Shown here: one piece after another, positions 19,190 through 30,896 of the stretch
How positions within the stretch are numbered: the first letter of the stretch is position 1
Layout of the letters: each line of letters opens with the position of its first letter
Assembly (NCBI GenBank): GCA_023935145.1
Contig: CM043698.1
Coordinates: 143,882,001 to 143,946,000, forward strand
Source: Bretschneidera sinensis
Taxonomy: Eukaryota > Streptophyta > Magnoliopsida > Brassicales > Akaniaceae
Direction of reading: 5' to 3'
DNA: 64,000 nucleotides
Program-made: the position numbers and the translations under genes
The notes under the pieces: generated by a model
What the model was told of the DNA's origin: nothing
Seen by the model: the letters and a program-made list of their open reading frames with translations, nothing else
The model's database searches: none

Positions 19190-20049
19190 AAAGGCTTCAA
19201 AAGTTGCTGCATGATTTACAACAACAAAGTTAGAGAATTGGTGGCAGAGTGTGAGGTGGTTTTATATATATAGTTTTAGTTTATTTTATATATTACTTAC
19301 CAAATCATATTTGGTTTTCTTCATCTACAATTCAAATTACTCTCTTTCTTTAAACACTTAGGGACTGAAAGAAATGTTGAATGAGTAAAATGTTGAAGGG
19401 ATTTATGGGAGAATTTTATAGAGAGTCACGGAAAGCTATAAGAAAAACAAAAGGTAATAATGTGAATTTTATTTTATTTTTTAAAATTTAGCATACATGA
19501 AATTTCCTAGAACTCATTGTGGGAATTTGCAAAGGGTATGAATTCTGGAATAATTGAAGAATAAATTAGAAATTTTAAATATTACGTCAAGTGTTGACGA
19601 TCAATAAATTGCTGAGAATAGCAGAAAAGGCAAAGAAGTGATCCACGGGTAGCTCTAAGTGCTACGTGGTGAGTTAGATTTACTTTAAGCAATCAAGATA
19701 AATATGAAATATATAGTGATAGTATTTGAATAAATCATTAAATTATGATTTGGTGATAGATAAAAGTTGGTTGATAGGTATGTTAGGAATAATGGATGTG
19801 TAGAGAATTATTTTATGAGAAATAATGTTATTGGAATAATGATTCGATTTAATAATAAAGGTGATAAGTGAAATTCTTGACGAGCTATGGTTGATGATTT
19901 CATATGATTTATAAGGAGAGGAATTTAGTGGAATTTTTCAAATAATAATTTTAAAATAATTAGGATAGCTAATTTGAATGTTTGAATACATGCTTGTTCT
20001 ATATTACTGTTCATATGCATATTTCATATCATTATTCATATGCATATGT

Positions 20050-20262
20050 ATGAAATAAAATAATCGGAAAGGCAGTCGATCTACATGAAAATAAAATAAC
20101 CAGGAAGGTAGTCGGTCTAAATGAAAATAAAAGAACTGGGAGGGTAGTTGGTCTAAATAAAAATCATGACAGCCGGTATATGTTGGAAATAAAAGAACCG
20201 GGAAGGCAGCCGGTCTAAATAAAATAAAGTAACTGGGAGGACAGCCAGTCTAAGCTAAAATA
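20050..20262. repeat. LTR minisatellite, about 36-bp unit (3' LTR)
   Basis: About five imperfect copies of the same unit as at 13368-13545, with words such as GAACCGGGAAGGCAGCCGG. It holds one more unit than the 5' LTR. Confidence 0.8.
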
Positions 20263-21001
20263 TGTCTACATGTGGGAAGACGTTTCCAATTAATAATTCA
20301 TGCATTGCGTCTGTTTTAAATATTGATTTTATTATTGAGATGCTAAAGTGCTATTCATGATTGTAAATTATTGATAGATGAATGAGTCTCACAGAGAGAC
20401 AATTATGCTGAGAAGAAATATGAAAATATGAAATGATAAGAATTATCTGGATGACTGATTATATGATGTGAACTATATGAGATAGAATTGATAGTCTCAA
20501 GATGATTAATTATATGAGAAGAAGAGATTTATATGGGATGGGGATTTGATATGAGTAGTGATAATAGAATGTTATTATCAAAATATATGAGATATAGATG
20601 AATGAATATTGGAAGACTAATTATAAAAACTGAATACTTCTAGTAAGTTTAATTCACTAAGCTTGTGAAGCTCATTCTTCATTGTACAATGATTTCAGGT
20701 AGTAGGCAGGATAGATAGTTTGGTGAGTTGAGATTCAAACAAAGTCATTATCTGTAAGCCACATAGTTCAAAACCTCAGACTAATGAGAAAAAAATATAT
20801 ATTTGTAAATATTCATGCATATTACGTTGTATATAATGTTTAAGTCAATATCTGAATGATGTATCTCCCTTGTTGAAGGTTGAGGATTGATGTAATAATT
20901 ACAGTTTGTATTATTTTTATTGTTACATATGTGTCGTGCTGGGATTTTCAAAATGTAACAACACTGTCTTGGAGCTGGCCAACCCAGGATGGGTCGTTAC
21001 A

Positions 21002-22142
21002 TGGTAAGCCACTTTTTGTAGACTTGTCCATCAATTACCGCATACCCTAACTCACGAGAGATGAACTTTTTGGCATCGCTCTTCTGGTCTGATAATGTGC
21101 CATCCGCTAAGTATCTGAGGATAAGGTCCATCAAGGTTTGCTCTTTGACGAGTGGCATAACCTGTACTTCATCGATGCTTGGAGATGGGAGGGTTTCCAA
21201 GTAGGCAACATGAGTGAAATCAAAATTTTTGGATGAGGCGAGCCAAGCCAAAGCGTCTGCCTTCGTGTTCTCTGCCCAAGGCACTTAGGCTATTCGAAAT
21301 TTTTTTAATGTAGCTCAAGTTTGTTAGATTTCTGAGGATATCTTGTGATCTTTACACCTTTGGCTTTGAATTCGCTCGTCATTTGGTTCACTATAGTTGT
21401 GAGTCATTGTAAACTTCTAAAGCCTCGATAGCTAGCATTTTGGCAAGTTTCATTCCAGCGAGCAATGCCCTATACTCAGCCTCGTCGTTTAAGGCCTTGA
21501 ACCCAAACCTTAGGGCATACTTAATTGTTAATTCTTCAGGACTGCTAAGAATCTCCAGAGCCATTTCTATTAGACGAATCGTCCGCATGCAGTATCCAGT
21601 TTGGTGTCTGCTCGACTTCCTTTGAGGCTTCAACTTTGACTGAATTGTTGGAGAAAGTTGTTTCAGTTATGAAATCTACTAAGGCATGTGCTTTGATAGA
21701 GGTACGAGGCTTGTATCGAATATCAAATATGCTCAGCTCGATGGACCATCTGACTATCCTTCCAGAGATGTCCGGCTTATGGAGAACTTGTCGTAAAGGC
21801 TAATCAGTGAAAAGCACTATGGTACGAGCTTGGAAGTATGGTTATATCTTCCTAGCCGTGATCAGGAGGGTATAAGCTAATTGTTCGATCGAGAGATATA
21901 TTTTTTTAGCATCGTGCAAGACCCAACTGACATAATAGATGGGTTTTTGTATCCTTGTGTTTTCTTGGATCAAGACCGAGGCTACCACATCCTAACCCGT
22001 TGATATGTAAAGAAAGAGCTCCTCTCTTGAGATGAGTTTGGTTAGGAGAGGTGGTGAGCTCAGGTATTCATTTATTTCTTAATTGATCTTAAGAAAGGCA
22101 GGCATCTTTCGGTAGACTTAGACATAAAGCGGCTAAGCGCAG
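21002..22142 (-). pseudogene. Tat-type reverse transcriptase/RNase H remnant
   Basis: Minus-strand fragments encode the end of reverse transcriptase (ALSRFMSKSTERCLPF at the right edge), a region with WVLHDAKK, Tat-type RNase H (SSPEELTIKYALRFGFKA, NDEAEYRALLAGMKLAK, VYNDSQL) and the connection toward integrase (ADALAWLASS). Several stops and frameshifts interrupt it. The right edge continues in frame with the Tat piece starting at 30897 once the inserted Athila element is removed. Confidence 0.85.
22138..22142 (+). repeat. Left target-site duplication of Athila element (CGCAG)
   Basis: CGCAG precedes the 5' LTR and AGCAG (30897-30901) follows the 3' LTR, a match of four in five bases. Removing the element and one copy restores a continuous reverse transcriptase reading frame in the Tat host. 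Confidence 0.75.
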
Positions 22143-22321
22143 TGATAAGTGCTTAAATAGTCATATTTAAGCCCATTGATTTACACTTGTTAGGATCTTT
22201 ATTTATCTATTTCTATGGATTCTACTTCATTTTCGTGTTTTATGTGTTTTTCACAGGACTTGGACAAAAAGATGAAAATTTGGAGTTTTTAAAAGCAAAA
22301 ATCAAGATCTGCCATCCAGTA

Positions 22322-22432
22322 AGGTGCAATCGAGCGCACCCCATTGAGATTGAGCGCACAAGAGCACAAGCGCACTTGAAGAAGGCTCGAGCGCACACTT
22401 GCGCTCGAGCACATCCCGCATACGCTCGAGCG
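22322..22432. promoter_or_regulatory. Palindrome cluster in 5' LTR
   Basis: Several copies of TGCGCTCGAGCGCA and decayed forms (such as TGCAATCGAGCGCA) lie upstream of the TATA box at 22521. The 3' LTR has the corresponding cluster at 29829-29930 with one palindrome deleted. Confidence 0.6.
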
Positions 22433-22520
22433 CAATCACTCCAGAGGCGGCAGAGCCAGATATGGAAAGAAGTCTTCCGACTCCAAAAAGGAATTAGGGT
22501 TTCGAGACACCATGAAAACC

Positions 22521-22530
22521 CTATAAATAG
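22521..22530 (+). promoter_or_regulatory. LTR TATA box
   Basis: CTATAAATAG lies about 90 bases downstream of the palindrome cluster and matches the TATA box of the other Athila LTR. It is repeated in the 3' LTR near 30010-30019. Confidence 0.65.
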
Positions 22531-23434
22531 CCTTGTAAAACACATAAACCACACTTTTTGTTCTAGATTCGAAGTAGAGAGCTTAGGAGAGGAATTGACG
22601 ACTCGTCTCCAGAGTCTTCTTCGGTTTTAGTTTTCTGTTTTTATTTCATTATGTTTAGAATATTTAGTTTACTTAGCATGTGTAACTAAACTCCTATAGG
22701 GCTCGATTGAAGCCCTAGTTATGCTTTTCCACATATTCATTCATTGATTATCTTTGCTATAGCCTTGTTAGAATATTTAACTTGATTAAAACCTGTTTAT
22801 ATTTACATTCCTCATATGTATGTGCCTGATCAACGTATGCATGTGGTATGGATAGGTTAGTCGAATCAATTTAGATAACCGAGTCTTGGGTTCGACACTA
22901 GTAACAAAGGATATCCATACCGGATTCCCGGGTTAATCAACATGGTAAACCGGGAGCGGACCAAGCCCTAGGTCCCGTGTGGTTGCCGATCTCCACAGCA
23001 CTTATGCTCTCTTAAGGAACAACTCAGTATACACCCATGCTAAATCCCTTAAGAGAGAAAAGAGTTAGAGTATACACCATAACTAACTCGTTGCATAGGG
23101 AGATCAATAGCCTAAGGTGTGGACCAAGCCTTTAGGTTGGCAACCATTAGATATTCATGATAAGGCTAGAGCATTGACACTTTATTTAGTGGGAAAGTAT
23201 AATTAGGGTGGATATAGTAGTCCTATGTTCTCATTATTCTTATTTACTCACAATCAAACTGCTAATTCTCTTTTTAACTTGAAGAAACTCATTCTAAAAC
23301 GAAATTCACCAATCCCTGTGGAAATGATCTCGCACCTACACACTATGCTACCACCGACCTTGTGCATTTGTAAGTAAAACTCGGATGGTTATTTACATAT
23401 TTATTTAGGAAGAAAATCACTCAAACAAGTTTTT

Positions 23435-23452
23435 GGCGCCGTTTCCGGGGAT
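23435..23452 (+). other. Primer binding site, tRNA-Asp type
   Basis: TGGCGCCGTTTCCGGGGA starts six bases after the 5' LTR. Only one copy is present, unlike the duplicated site in the minus-strand element. Confidence 0.88.
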
Positions 23453-23621
23453 TGCGCTAAAATTTCTTTTAGAATTAATTTCTCATTTAATTTAGTTATT
23501 GTTATTTCCTTTTTATTCAATTCTTAATCATTGTGTTTATCTTATTTTTCGTTTCATTAAAACCCTAATCAAATTTCTTTTTCTCTGTTTCAGGTACTCA
23601 AGGAGAAACTTTCTGTGCCAC

Positions 23622-23655
23622 TTGCAATCGAGTGCACCCTCTATGCGATAGAGCT
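23622..23655. promoter_or_regulatory. Decayed palindromes in gag leader
   Basis: TTGCAATCGAGTGCA and TGCGATAGAGCTCA resemble the 14-base palindrome with transitions at CpG sites. They lie in the gag leader, as do the two perfect copies at 10773-10815. Confidence 0.45.
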
Positions 23656-23723
23656 CAATTAAGGCAGAGAGTCATCCGAGCAGCAGTGTTTGACTGTTGC
23701 ACTCAAGTAACTGCTAATGATTC

Positions 23724-26278
23724 ATGCACAGACGACGATCCAAGCATCCAACATTTCTTCCCCTTGATCCTGAGCTAGAGACAATTATCCGACAAAGACT
23801 TAGAGACAACTCAGAAGAGGACGAATGAGGAATAAAGGAAGACACACCAATGGCAGAACAGATAGCCGAACAGCAACCACCTGAGCGGAGGCCGATAAAG
23901 TAATCCTTCATCTCGCAGAACCTCGATCAACCATCATGCATCATGTATCAACCTGAGGTGGAAGGAAACTATTACATATCTCCGCAGATACTCAGTGCAC
24001 TGACTCACTTAAGGGGTACCTCTAGTGAGGATCCACATTTGCACCTTCGAGAGTTCTTCGACCTCTGCAAATTCCAGCACATCCGAGGCTTAGACCAAGA
24101 AGGAATAAGGTTAATTCTTTTCCGTTTTTCCTTGAAAGATAATGCTAAATTATGGTATAATTCTTAGCCTGTAGTTTCCATCCACACTTGGGAAAAGTTG
24201 GCTAGCAAATTCCTAAGGAAGTTCTTCCCAGCCCAGAAGACGAGGCAAATGAGGAAGGAAATTCAATCCTTCCAAAAAAAGGATGGTGATCTATTCTTCG
24301 AAGCCTGAGGACACTTCAACGAGCTACTACTCAAGTGCCCACACCACAACCTACCCCAAGACGAACTGGTACAAGCTTTCTATGAAGGTTTGAGTGATTC
24401 TAACAAAAACATTGTGGATTCAGGTTGTGGAGGAGTGCTGATGGAAAAGAGCAGTGAAGAAGTAATGGAACTCTTCGAAACCCTGAGCGAACACACGCAG
24501 CAGTTCTCCTCTCGAGGTAGACATATAACCAAGAATAAAGGTATATATGAGGAAAGCTTAAACAGAGGATCATCTCCTCAAATAGCAACAGTAGTGAGGA
24601 AACTTGACCTATTAGTTAAAGCTATAGCTGCTCAGAACACCTCAACGAACCCACCAACTACACCACTCCAGGTATGTGCCATTTGCTCACAATTTGATCA
24701 TAATACTGATACATGTCCTTTGTATTCATCTGCAGATCATGAGCAAGCCAATTTTGTGGGACCAAATAATTATCCGCCGAAGAACAACCCCTATGCCAAC
24801 ACATACAACCCTGGATGACGGAATCACCCGAATTTCTCGTGGAGCAACAACCAAAACAGTCAAGGGTAGCAAAGAAACTTCCAACCAGCAGCCTAAGATG
24901 CTCCTGAACCAAAGAAGAATGACCTTGAAAGTCTTGTGAGGCAACTAGCGACTCAGCAACAACAAATCCTAAATAAACATGAACAATTCATGGAAGAGTC
25001 AAGGCAATTTCAGACTGAAATGAGGCAAATCACTGCGAAACATGATCAAGCCATTCAAGGATTAAAGGTACAAATGGGACAGTTGGCCAAGGAATTGAGT
25101 AGCAGAAAGCAAGGAGAGCTCCCAGCCCAGCCACTGCCTAATCCAAGAGGACATCAGCAACTGAATGTTGTAACTACCTTAAGAAGTGGTAAGATCATCG
25201 GCACCAATGAGCCTACACAAGCATCTCCAGACCAAACCTCCACATCTAAGGTAAGAGTTATGGAAAAGTTAAATACAGCTCCACCCTTCCCTCAAAGGTT
25301 AGTGAAGCCTAAAAAGGAAACTAAAAAGATTGACATTTTTAAAACCTTGAAAAATGTGGAAATAAATATTCCTTTATTAGATGCAATAAGACAACTACCT
25401 GCTTATGCTAAGTTTTTAAAAGATTGTTGCACTAACAAACGGAAATTTCAGGAGCATGAGACAGTAGCCTTGACCGAAGAGGTGAGTGCTATATTATTGA
25501 GAAAATTACCACCTAAACTAAAAGACCCAGGTAGTTTTACTATTCCTTGCAGGCTAGGTGACCAGCTTTTCAAGCATGCATTATTAGACCTAGGAGCGAG
25601 TATAAATTTACTACCTTACAGTGTATTTGAGACACTAGGTTTAGGGGAGCTCCAACCAACCTCCATTACTCTGCAATTGGCTAACAGAAGCATCAAACGA
25701 CCAAGAGGTATCCTCGAGGATGTTTTAGTAAAAATAGGTAAATTTATTTTACCTGTTGATTTTATTGCATTAGACATGGAGGAATGCCATATGCCTGTAC
25801 CACTCCCTATCATCTTAGGGAGACCATTTATGATCACTACTGACACAAACATTAATGTGAAAATAGGCATAGTCACTATGAGAGTAAATGATGAAGAGAT
25901 AGAATTTAAAATATTTAATACACTAGACTTCACTAAAACTAATAAATATTCTAATGTGAGCTTCATGCAAGGTATTAGTGAAAAAATGTCTAAAGTCCAT
26001 TGTACGGTTCCATTGGAGATCATCCCCAACCATGCTGACATAAGAGTGGACATTGGGCCAGATGATAACGTGATTAAAGATATTAATGGAGTTATGCACA
26101 CCATCAAGAACACGCCCAAACTCTCAAGCAAGTCTAATCCCCAATTTAAAAATCTTGCACTTACTGATACTACTTCTCCTGATTTTGTTGACCAGGCACC
26201 AACATTGGAGACAAAACAACTGTCAACGGCACTGGAACCACCTGATGGGGGCCCTAAGTGCCTCCTTCAAAATACGTA
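23724..26278 (+). pseudogene. Athila gag-protease with in-frame RT-to-integrase deletion
   Basis: This is homologous to residues 1-813 and about 1779-1795 of the intact gag-pol. It covers gag capsid, the CCHC knuckle (CAICSQFDHNTDTC), and protease with DLGASINLL and [10 protein letters not shown]. At about 26219 the frame passes from the protease-linker region straight into the polyprotein C-terminus. Six in-frame stops lie in gag (23826, 23901, 24165, 24307, 24817 and near 24868). Most fit C-to-T or G-to-A changes of Gln or Trp codons. From 24936 to 26278 the frame is open. No frameshift was seen, so the frame was kept until recently or decayed mainly by deamination. Confidence 0.88.
26210..26230 (+). 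other. In-frame deletion junction removing RT, RNase H, integrase
   Basis: Left of about 26219 the sequence matches codons near residue 813 of the intact polyprotein, and right of it codons near residue 1779. Related CARCTG-like words occur at both parental breakpoints (AGCAGCTAC and ACAACTG), so short homology or template switching may have made the junction. Confidence 0.75.
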
Positions 26279-26440
26279 GCCTTGAAGCGACCATAGAGAG
26301 CACTTGAGCAAAATCCACTTGCATAACATATAGCTCAAGTGCCTCTATCGAGGTTAGTGGTACTGAATGCCACTAAATTATGGTATGACTGTATCGTTCT
26401 AAAAAGTTGTTTCGATAAATTTTTCTATACATACTGCCTT

Positions 26441-26526
26441 GCGATCGAGCGCGCACCACATGCGCTCGAGCGCACATCCTTTACACCCCAGTACGCACTT
26501 GCGCATCATGCGATCGAGCGCACTCG
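26441..26526. promoter_or_regulatory. Palindrome cluster, pol-env spacer
   Basis: Three or four copies of TGCGATCGAGCGCA / TGCGCTCGAGCGCA lie just upstream of the TATA-like box at 26547, in the same layout as 211-330. Confidence 0.6.
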
Positions 26527-26546
26527 GGGCAGAGAAGGCACGTGCA

Positions 26547-26558
26547 TATTATAAATAG
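26547..26558 (+). promoter_or_regulatory. Candidate internal TATA box for env-position gene
   Basis: TATTATAAATAG is followed by a CT-rich leader with repeated CACTCTCACT-like words. The surrounding sequence has diverged from the other element while the TATA-like core and its spacing to the palindromes are kept. Confidence 0.45.
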
Positions 26559-26752
26559 TTTCCCTTTTTCCCCTCATTTATGCTCTAGCGTAATTCTCAC
26601 TCTCACTATCGCACTCACCCTCATCTTTCCCTAATGTTGCACGGTAACTGCCTCCAAACCACCGGCTGTCCGTCACAATCACCACCCACCCCTATAAATC
26701 ATCCTTCCACAAGCATGATCACCCTCCCCTGAATTTCTCCTAACCCCACATG

Positions 26753-26872
26753 GTATGCAAATCGATTTTGTTCTATTTTACTTACACACCAGCACAAATG
26801 AGTTTTTCATTATCTTTTTCTCGTATTATCCATTTATCTCGTGTAATTAGCTGTTTTATTTCATGCTTGCAG
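26753..26872 (+). other. Candidate leader intron
   Basis: ACATG|GTATGC and GCTTGCAG|GAGG bound a 120-base T-rich segment. The homologous segment in the other element is 94 bases, so length varies while the border words are similar. Confidence 0.4.
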
Positions 26873-26954
26873 GAGGATAGGATCGAGCTCGTAGATTTTT
26901 CCACAGCTTCGAGTTTTTGGTGCTCATAAGGTGTTCGACAAATTGCCTGACCGA

Positions 26955-27043
26955 GTGTGATCGAGCGCTAGGTATCAGCAATTGAGCGCACTACCTCTCG
27001 TGAGATCGAGCGCATAATATCTGTGATCGAGCGCAATTTTGAT
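26955..27043. promoter_or_regulatory. Palindrome cluster, env leader
   Basis: Four partly decayed motifs (such as TGTGATCGAGCGCT) lie between the candidate acceptor and the env-position ATG at 27070. Confidence 0.5.
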
Positions 27044-27069
27044 AGTAACACAGTTTCAGATTTCAGAAC

Positions 27070-28194
27070 ATGGCTTCCACATCCCGTGCCTCTAGCAGTC
27101 GCCATCAGCCATCCCAGCCCAGTTTGGAACAGCGTAAAATACTGTTTGAAACCACATTCAGTGTAGATGCGAACTTCAAGAGTTTGGACGCCACAAGATG
27201 GGCGGTCCAAGAGTTCAAGAACCAGGATCTCAAGCGGTTGTTCAAGCTAGTCTGCTTAACAGCATACACTTGATTCGTGATCAGTTTCTATGAGAACCTG
27301 ACCTACAACTGCACCAGGCCAAAGATTTTATCTTCTTCAGTCCAGGGCAGATTCATAGAACTGACCACGACCGACATAGCCAGCTCTTTACATTGTTGTG
27401 ATGAGTCCCCACCGAAGGACAGCTACATGGAGGAGCAGCCTGATTCGTTCCCTCTATCACACATCATAAAGGATATGTGTACAGGACAGTACGTAGACCG
27501 CCACAACAATGCGGGGAGCTGATCGAGGTTGCCTCCCCGTTTATGGTTCATTGATTCAGTCCTACAGCGGAACGTGTGTCCTTTGGAGGACAAGGCACAA
27601 AGCCAGGATCAGTTCTTACAGGCTCTCTACGTCTTTCACCAGGGTCACTGGTACTCTATCCCAGCGGTTATATGGAGCCAGATACACAAGTTCTGGGATG
27701 GGGTGCCTAACCGACAGACGACCACAACTAATGCATGGGGCCTTCTTTTCCCCTTTTTGCTCTTCAAAAAGAAGAGGATTAGAGGTTCTTCTATTGACGG
27801 CCCGGTTAGTGACCATCCCTTCTTTGGGAGAGCCCAGTGGAGCCTCAGCCAGTCTCACATTCACCAAGGACCCCGGGCACAGATTCCAGCTGCCAAACCT
27901 ATAGCAGATGATCCGATGGAGGCCGAGCATCCACCAGTGAGTCCTTCATGGGAGGAGAATCAGACAGACATGGGATCCATGGAATATCAGCACCTCCTAG
28001 ATGAGCTATCCTCCTTCTGTTGTGAGTTGTCCGACATCCGCCGAGAGGATCGTGAGGCAGCCCATTTGATCCATCAGCGGATCGATGGGTTAGAGACACA
28101 TTTTAAACGACAGGAAGCGATGCTACAGGCCATCCTTGACCGCCTACCTCCTATATCCGGTACCTCCTCGACTGCACCCACAGATGATCAGTAG
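27070..28194 (+). pseudogene. Athila env-position protein, broken by two TGA stops
   Basis: A continuous frame of 374 codons is homologous to the intact frame at 849-1976 but has TGA at 27271-27273 and 27520-27522. The second is CGA to TGA compared with the intact copy, a CpG transition. Domain layout and the C-terminal coiled coil (LIHQRIDGLETHFKRQEAML) are conserved despite considerable divergence. Retention of the whole frame in an element that lost its own enzymes is notable. Confidence 0.82.
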
Positions 28195-29637
28195 CGAGAG
28201 GATACCCCATCTGACTGAAGACACAAAACTTGACGCTCATGAGAGGCACCCCAGATATATCCTTTTTCATTTTCAGTACTTTTCATTTGTTTATAGTTAT
28301 ATTTACATGTATATTATTTATATTTTGTTTTCCGGAACAATGTTTATTTTTATTTGTCAGGTACTTAATTTGTGCATCCAATTCAAGTTTAGGGGCGTGT
28401 ATAAGCAAACAAGCAAGCAACCTAGTTCTCCATCTCCCAGGTCAGATCTTTCCATGCCACACACATATTTGGGAACAATGTGTATTTTAAGTTTGGAGGT
28501 AGTGGGAGATACTAGATACTATTACACACACACTTGAAACACATGCACACACTAAGTCCCCAGTTTTTTTTTTAAAAAAAATATAAATGCATATTCATTT
28601 GGTAACAAAAATTTTGGTTGATTTAAAAATTTGGTAACACTTCATTAGTAAGCTTAAAAAGTAGAACACATAGTCTTGTATTAAGAATTTTACGAAGTTA
28701 GTTACCTATCTCAAGGGCACCAAAGAATTCACAAGTTTGATCCAAATTTGCACAAGCACATTTAGCACGTATTGTGTAGGGTATGACACAGAATTCTTTT
28801 ATATATGTTTCTATAACCTAACTGTAATCGAAGGACTTGTTGAAAAGAACACTTTGGCATAAGAAAAATAAAAGAAAAATGTTCATCATGCAAAAAGTGA
28901 TTAAAAAGCTTCTAATAATCATTAAAAACTTTTCACTGAGTAACTGGGCCTCTTGCCTCAGTAAGCATTGAGTGTTCACATCAAAAGGTGGGAAGTAAGC
29001 CTTTAATGATCATAAATAACAAATTTCCACTGAGTAACTGGGCCTCTTGCCTCAGTAAGCATTGAGTGTTCATGTCAAAAGGTAAGAATTTCATTTAGAA
29101 GCATTAAAACATGTTAGTTCCATAGCCTTTTTTATTCAAGTTAGTAAGTTCTTAGAGGTGTCTTTACACCTAATGCCCTAAAATCATCTGGTTTGGGAGT
29201 CATTGGCTAAACACTCGTTACACAGGTCAAATAGAAAGCTCGATGGAACTCAACATGGCAAATATAGCATGATAAAAGAAAAAGAAAGAAGAAGCAAGTA
29301 TTATGCCATTTTGTTCTCTTTGATAAGAAATTCGATAAAGGTTTGGGCACTGAAACACTATACACTAAAATTATGTGGAAGCCCCATCTTATATGTGCTA
29401 CGTCATCACACACGAATCAAACTTGCGATGCCTTAGGCCAGCCTTAGGTAAGTAACACGAGCTTTTGAAAATCCTTTTTCAATACAAAAATGTGTTTTTA
29501 TTTTAAGCTTACTCATGAATGGTTATCACAGTTTTATGCACAACCCAAATCGTTGAATATCATAGAAATGAATTTATCTTTAAATCTTGTGCTAACATAG
29601 TCTTTAGTTTTGTATTGTTAAGGGACTAGCAATATAT
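28195..29637 (+). other. Noncoding 3' tail of Athila element
   Basis: This is homologous to 1977-3276. It has polypurine-like tracts near 28385 and 28486, the duplicated segment (28931-28996 and 29024-29090), the hairpin around 29150-29175 and a conserved CATCTGGTTTGGGAGTCATT segment. No gene is seen. Confidence 0.65.
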
Positions 29638-29650
29638 AAGTTTGGGGGTG
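29638..29650 (+). other. Polypurine tract
   Basis: AAGTTTGGGGGTG directly precedes the 3' LTR. Similar words occur twice more inside the tail of both Athila copies. Confidence 0.75.
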
Positions 29651-30896
29651 TGATAAGTGCTTAAATGGTCATATTTAAGCCCCTTAATTTACACTTGTTA
29701 GACTCTTTATTTATCTATTTCTATGGATTCGACTTCATGTTCGTGTTTTATGTATTTTTCACAGGCTTGGACAAAAAGATGATAATTTGGAGTTTTTAGA
29801 AGCAAAAGTCAAGATCTGCCATCCAGCAAGGTGCGCTCGAGCGCACCCCATTGAGATCGAACGCACAAGAGCACGAACGCATTTGAAGAAGGCTCAATCG
29901 CATCCCACATACGCTCGAGCGTAATCACTCCAGAAGCGGCAGAGCTAGATATGGAAAGAAGTCTTCCGACTCCAAAAAGGAATTAGGGTTTCGGGACACC
30001 ATGAAAACCCTATAAATAGCCCTGTAAAACACATAAACCTCACCTTTTTTTCTAGATTCGAAGTAGAGAGCTTAGGAGAGGAATTGACGACTCGTCTCCC
30101 GAGTCTTCTTCGGTTTTAATTTTCTGTTTTTATTTCATTATGTTTAGAATATTTAGTTTACTTAGTATGTGTAACTAAACTCCTATAGGGCTCGATTGAA
30201 GCCTTAGTTATGCTTTTCCACATGTTCATTCATTGATTATCTTTTCTATAGCCTTGTTAGAATGTTTATATTTACATTCCTCATATATATGTGTCTGATC
30301 AACGTATGCATGTGGTATTGACAGGTTAGTTGAATCAATTTGGATGACCGAGTCCTGGGTTCGACATTAGTAACAAAGGATATCCACACCGGATTCCCGG
30401 ATTAATTAAAATGGAAAACCGAGAGTGGACCAAGCCCTAGGTCCCGTGTGGTTGCCGATCTCCACAGCCCTCATGCTCTCTTAAGGAACAACTCAGTATA
30501 CACCCATGTTGAATCCCTTAAGAGAGAAAAGAGTTAGAGCATACACCATGCCTAACTCGTTGCATAGGGAGATCAATAGCCTAGGGTGTGGACCAAGCCC
30601 TTAGGTTGGCAACCATTAGATATTCATGATAAGGCTAGAGCATTGACACTTTATTTAGTGGGAAAGTATAATTAGGGTGGATATCGTAGTCCTATGTTCT
30701 CATTATTCTTATTTACTCACAATCAAACTGTTAATTCTCTTTTTAACTTGAAGAAACTAATTCTAAAACAAAATTCACCAATCCCTGTGGAAATGATCTC
30801 GCACTTGCACGCTATGCTACCACAGACCTTGTGCACTTGCAAGTAAAACTCATATGGTTATTTGCATATTTATTTAGGTAGATAATCGCTCCAACA
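29651..30896 (+). repeat. 3' LTR of non-autonomous Athila element
   Basis: The 1246-base LTR runs from TGATAAGTGC to CCAACA. It is followed by AGCAG, the right target-site duplication, and by Tat reverse transcriptase sequence. Confidence 0.93.

Larger units (their letters stand above)
12608..21001 (+). mobile_element. Tekay/Del-type chromovirus, degraded, nested in Tat element
   Basis: A Ty3/gypsy element on the plus strand has a truncated 5' LTR, an initiator-tRNA-Met primer binding site, decayed protease, reverse transcriptase, RNase H, integrase and a chromodomain-like end, and a full 3' LTR. Every enzyme domain carries stops or lost catalytic residues. The 5' LTR lacks about 330 bases at its outer edge, together with flanking Tat sequence, consistent with one deletion across that border. 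A 1.55-kb internal tandem duplication covers RNase H and integrase. The element cannot code for its own movement. Confidence 0.88.
18988..21001 (+). repeat. Chromovirus 3' LTR
   Basis: This 2014-base LTR begins TGTACTACTCGTG after a purine-rich stretch (AAAGTGGGTAGAAT) and ends GGGTCGTTACA at the border with Tat sequence. It contains a perfect 14-base inverted repeat at 19161-19189 and a minisatellite at 20050-20262. The remaining parts match the truncated 5' LTR with numerous substitutions and small indels, pointing to an old insertion. Confidence 0.9.
22143..23428 (+). repeat. 5' LTR of non-autonomous Athila element
   Basis: This 1286-base LTR begins TGATAAGTGC and ends CAAACA before the primer binding site. 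Differences from the 1246-base 3' LTR include several short indels (for example near 22795 and in the palindrome cluster) and many substitutions, so the insertion is not recent. Confidence 0.93.
22143..30896 (+). mobile_element. Non-autonomous Athila-type element lacking RT, RNase H and integrase
   Basis: The element is 8754 bases long, with two LTRs, a tRNA-Asp-type primer binding site, gag and protease sequence, an env-position ORF, a long tail and a polypurine tract. Compared with the intact gag-pol at 5325-10712, a segment of about 965 codons is absent, in frame, near 26219. This removes reverse transcriptase, RNase H and integrase but keeps the polyprotein C-terminus. Gag and the env-position frame carry stops but no frameshifts. 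It would depend on enzymes from another element. It interrupts Tat reverse transcriptase sequence. Confidence 0.9.

Noticed and set aside
22240..22554. Frames within the Athila 5' LTR, both strands
   Set aside because: They cover the palindrome cluster and the LTR TATA region. No homology or start context supports a protein.
25616..26131. 171-codon minus-strand frame
   Set aside because: It lies antisense to the protease region of the Athila element. No domain is recognised.
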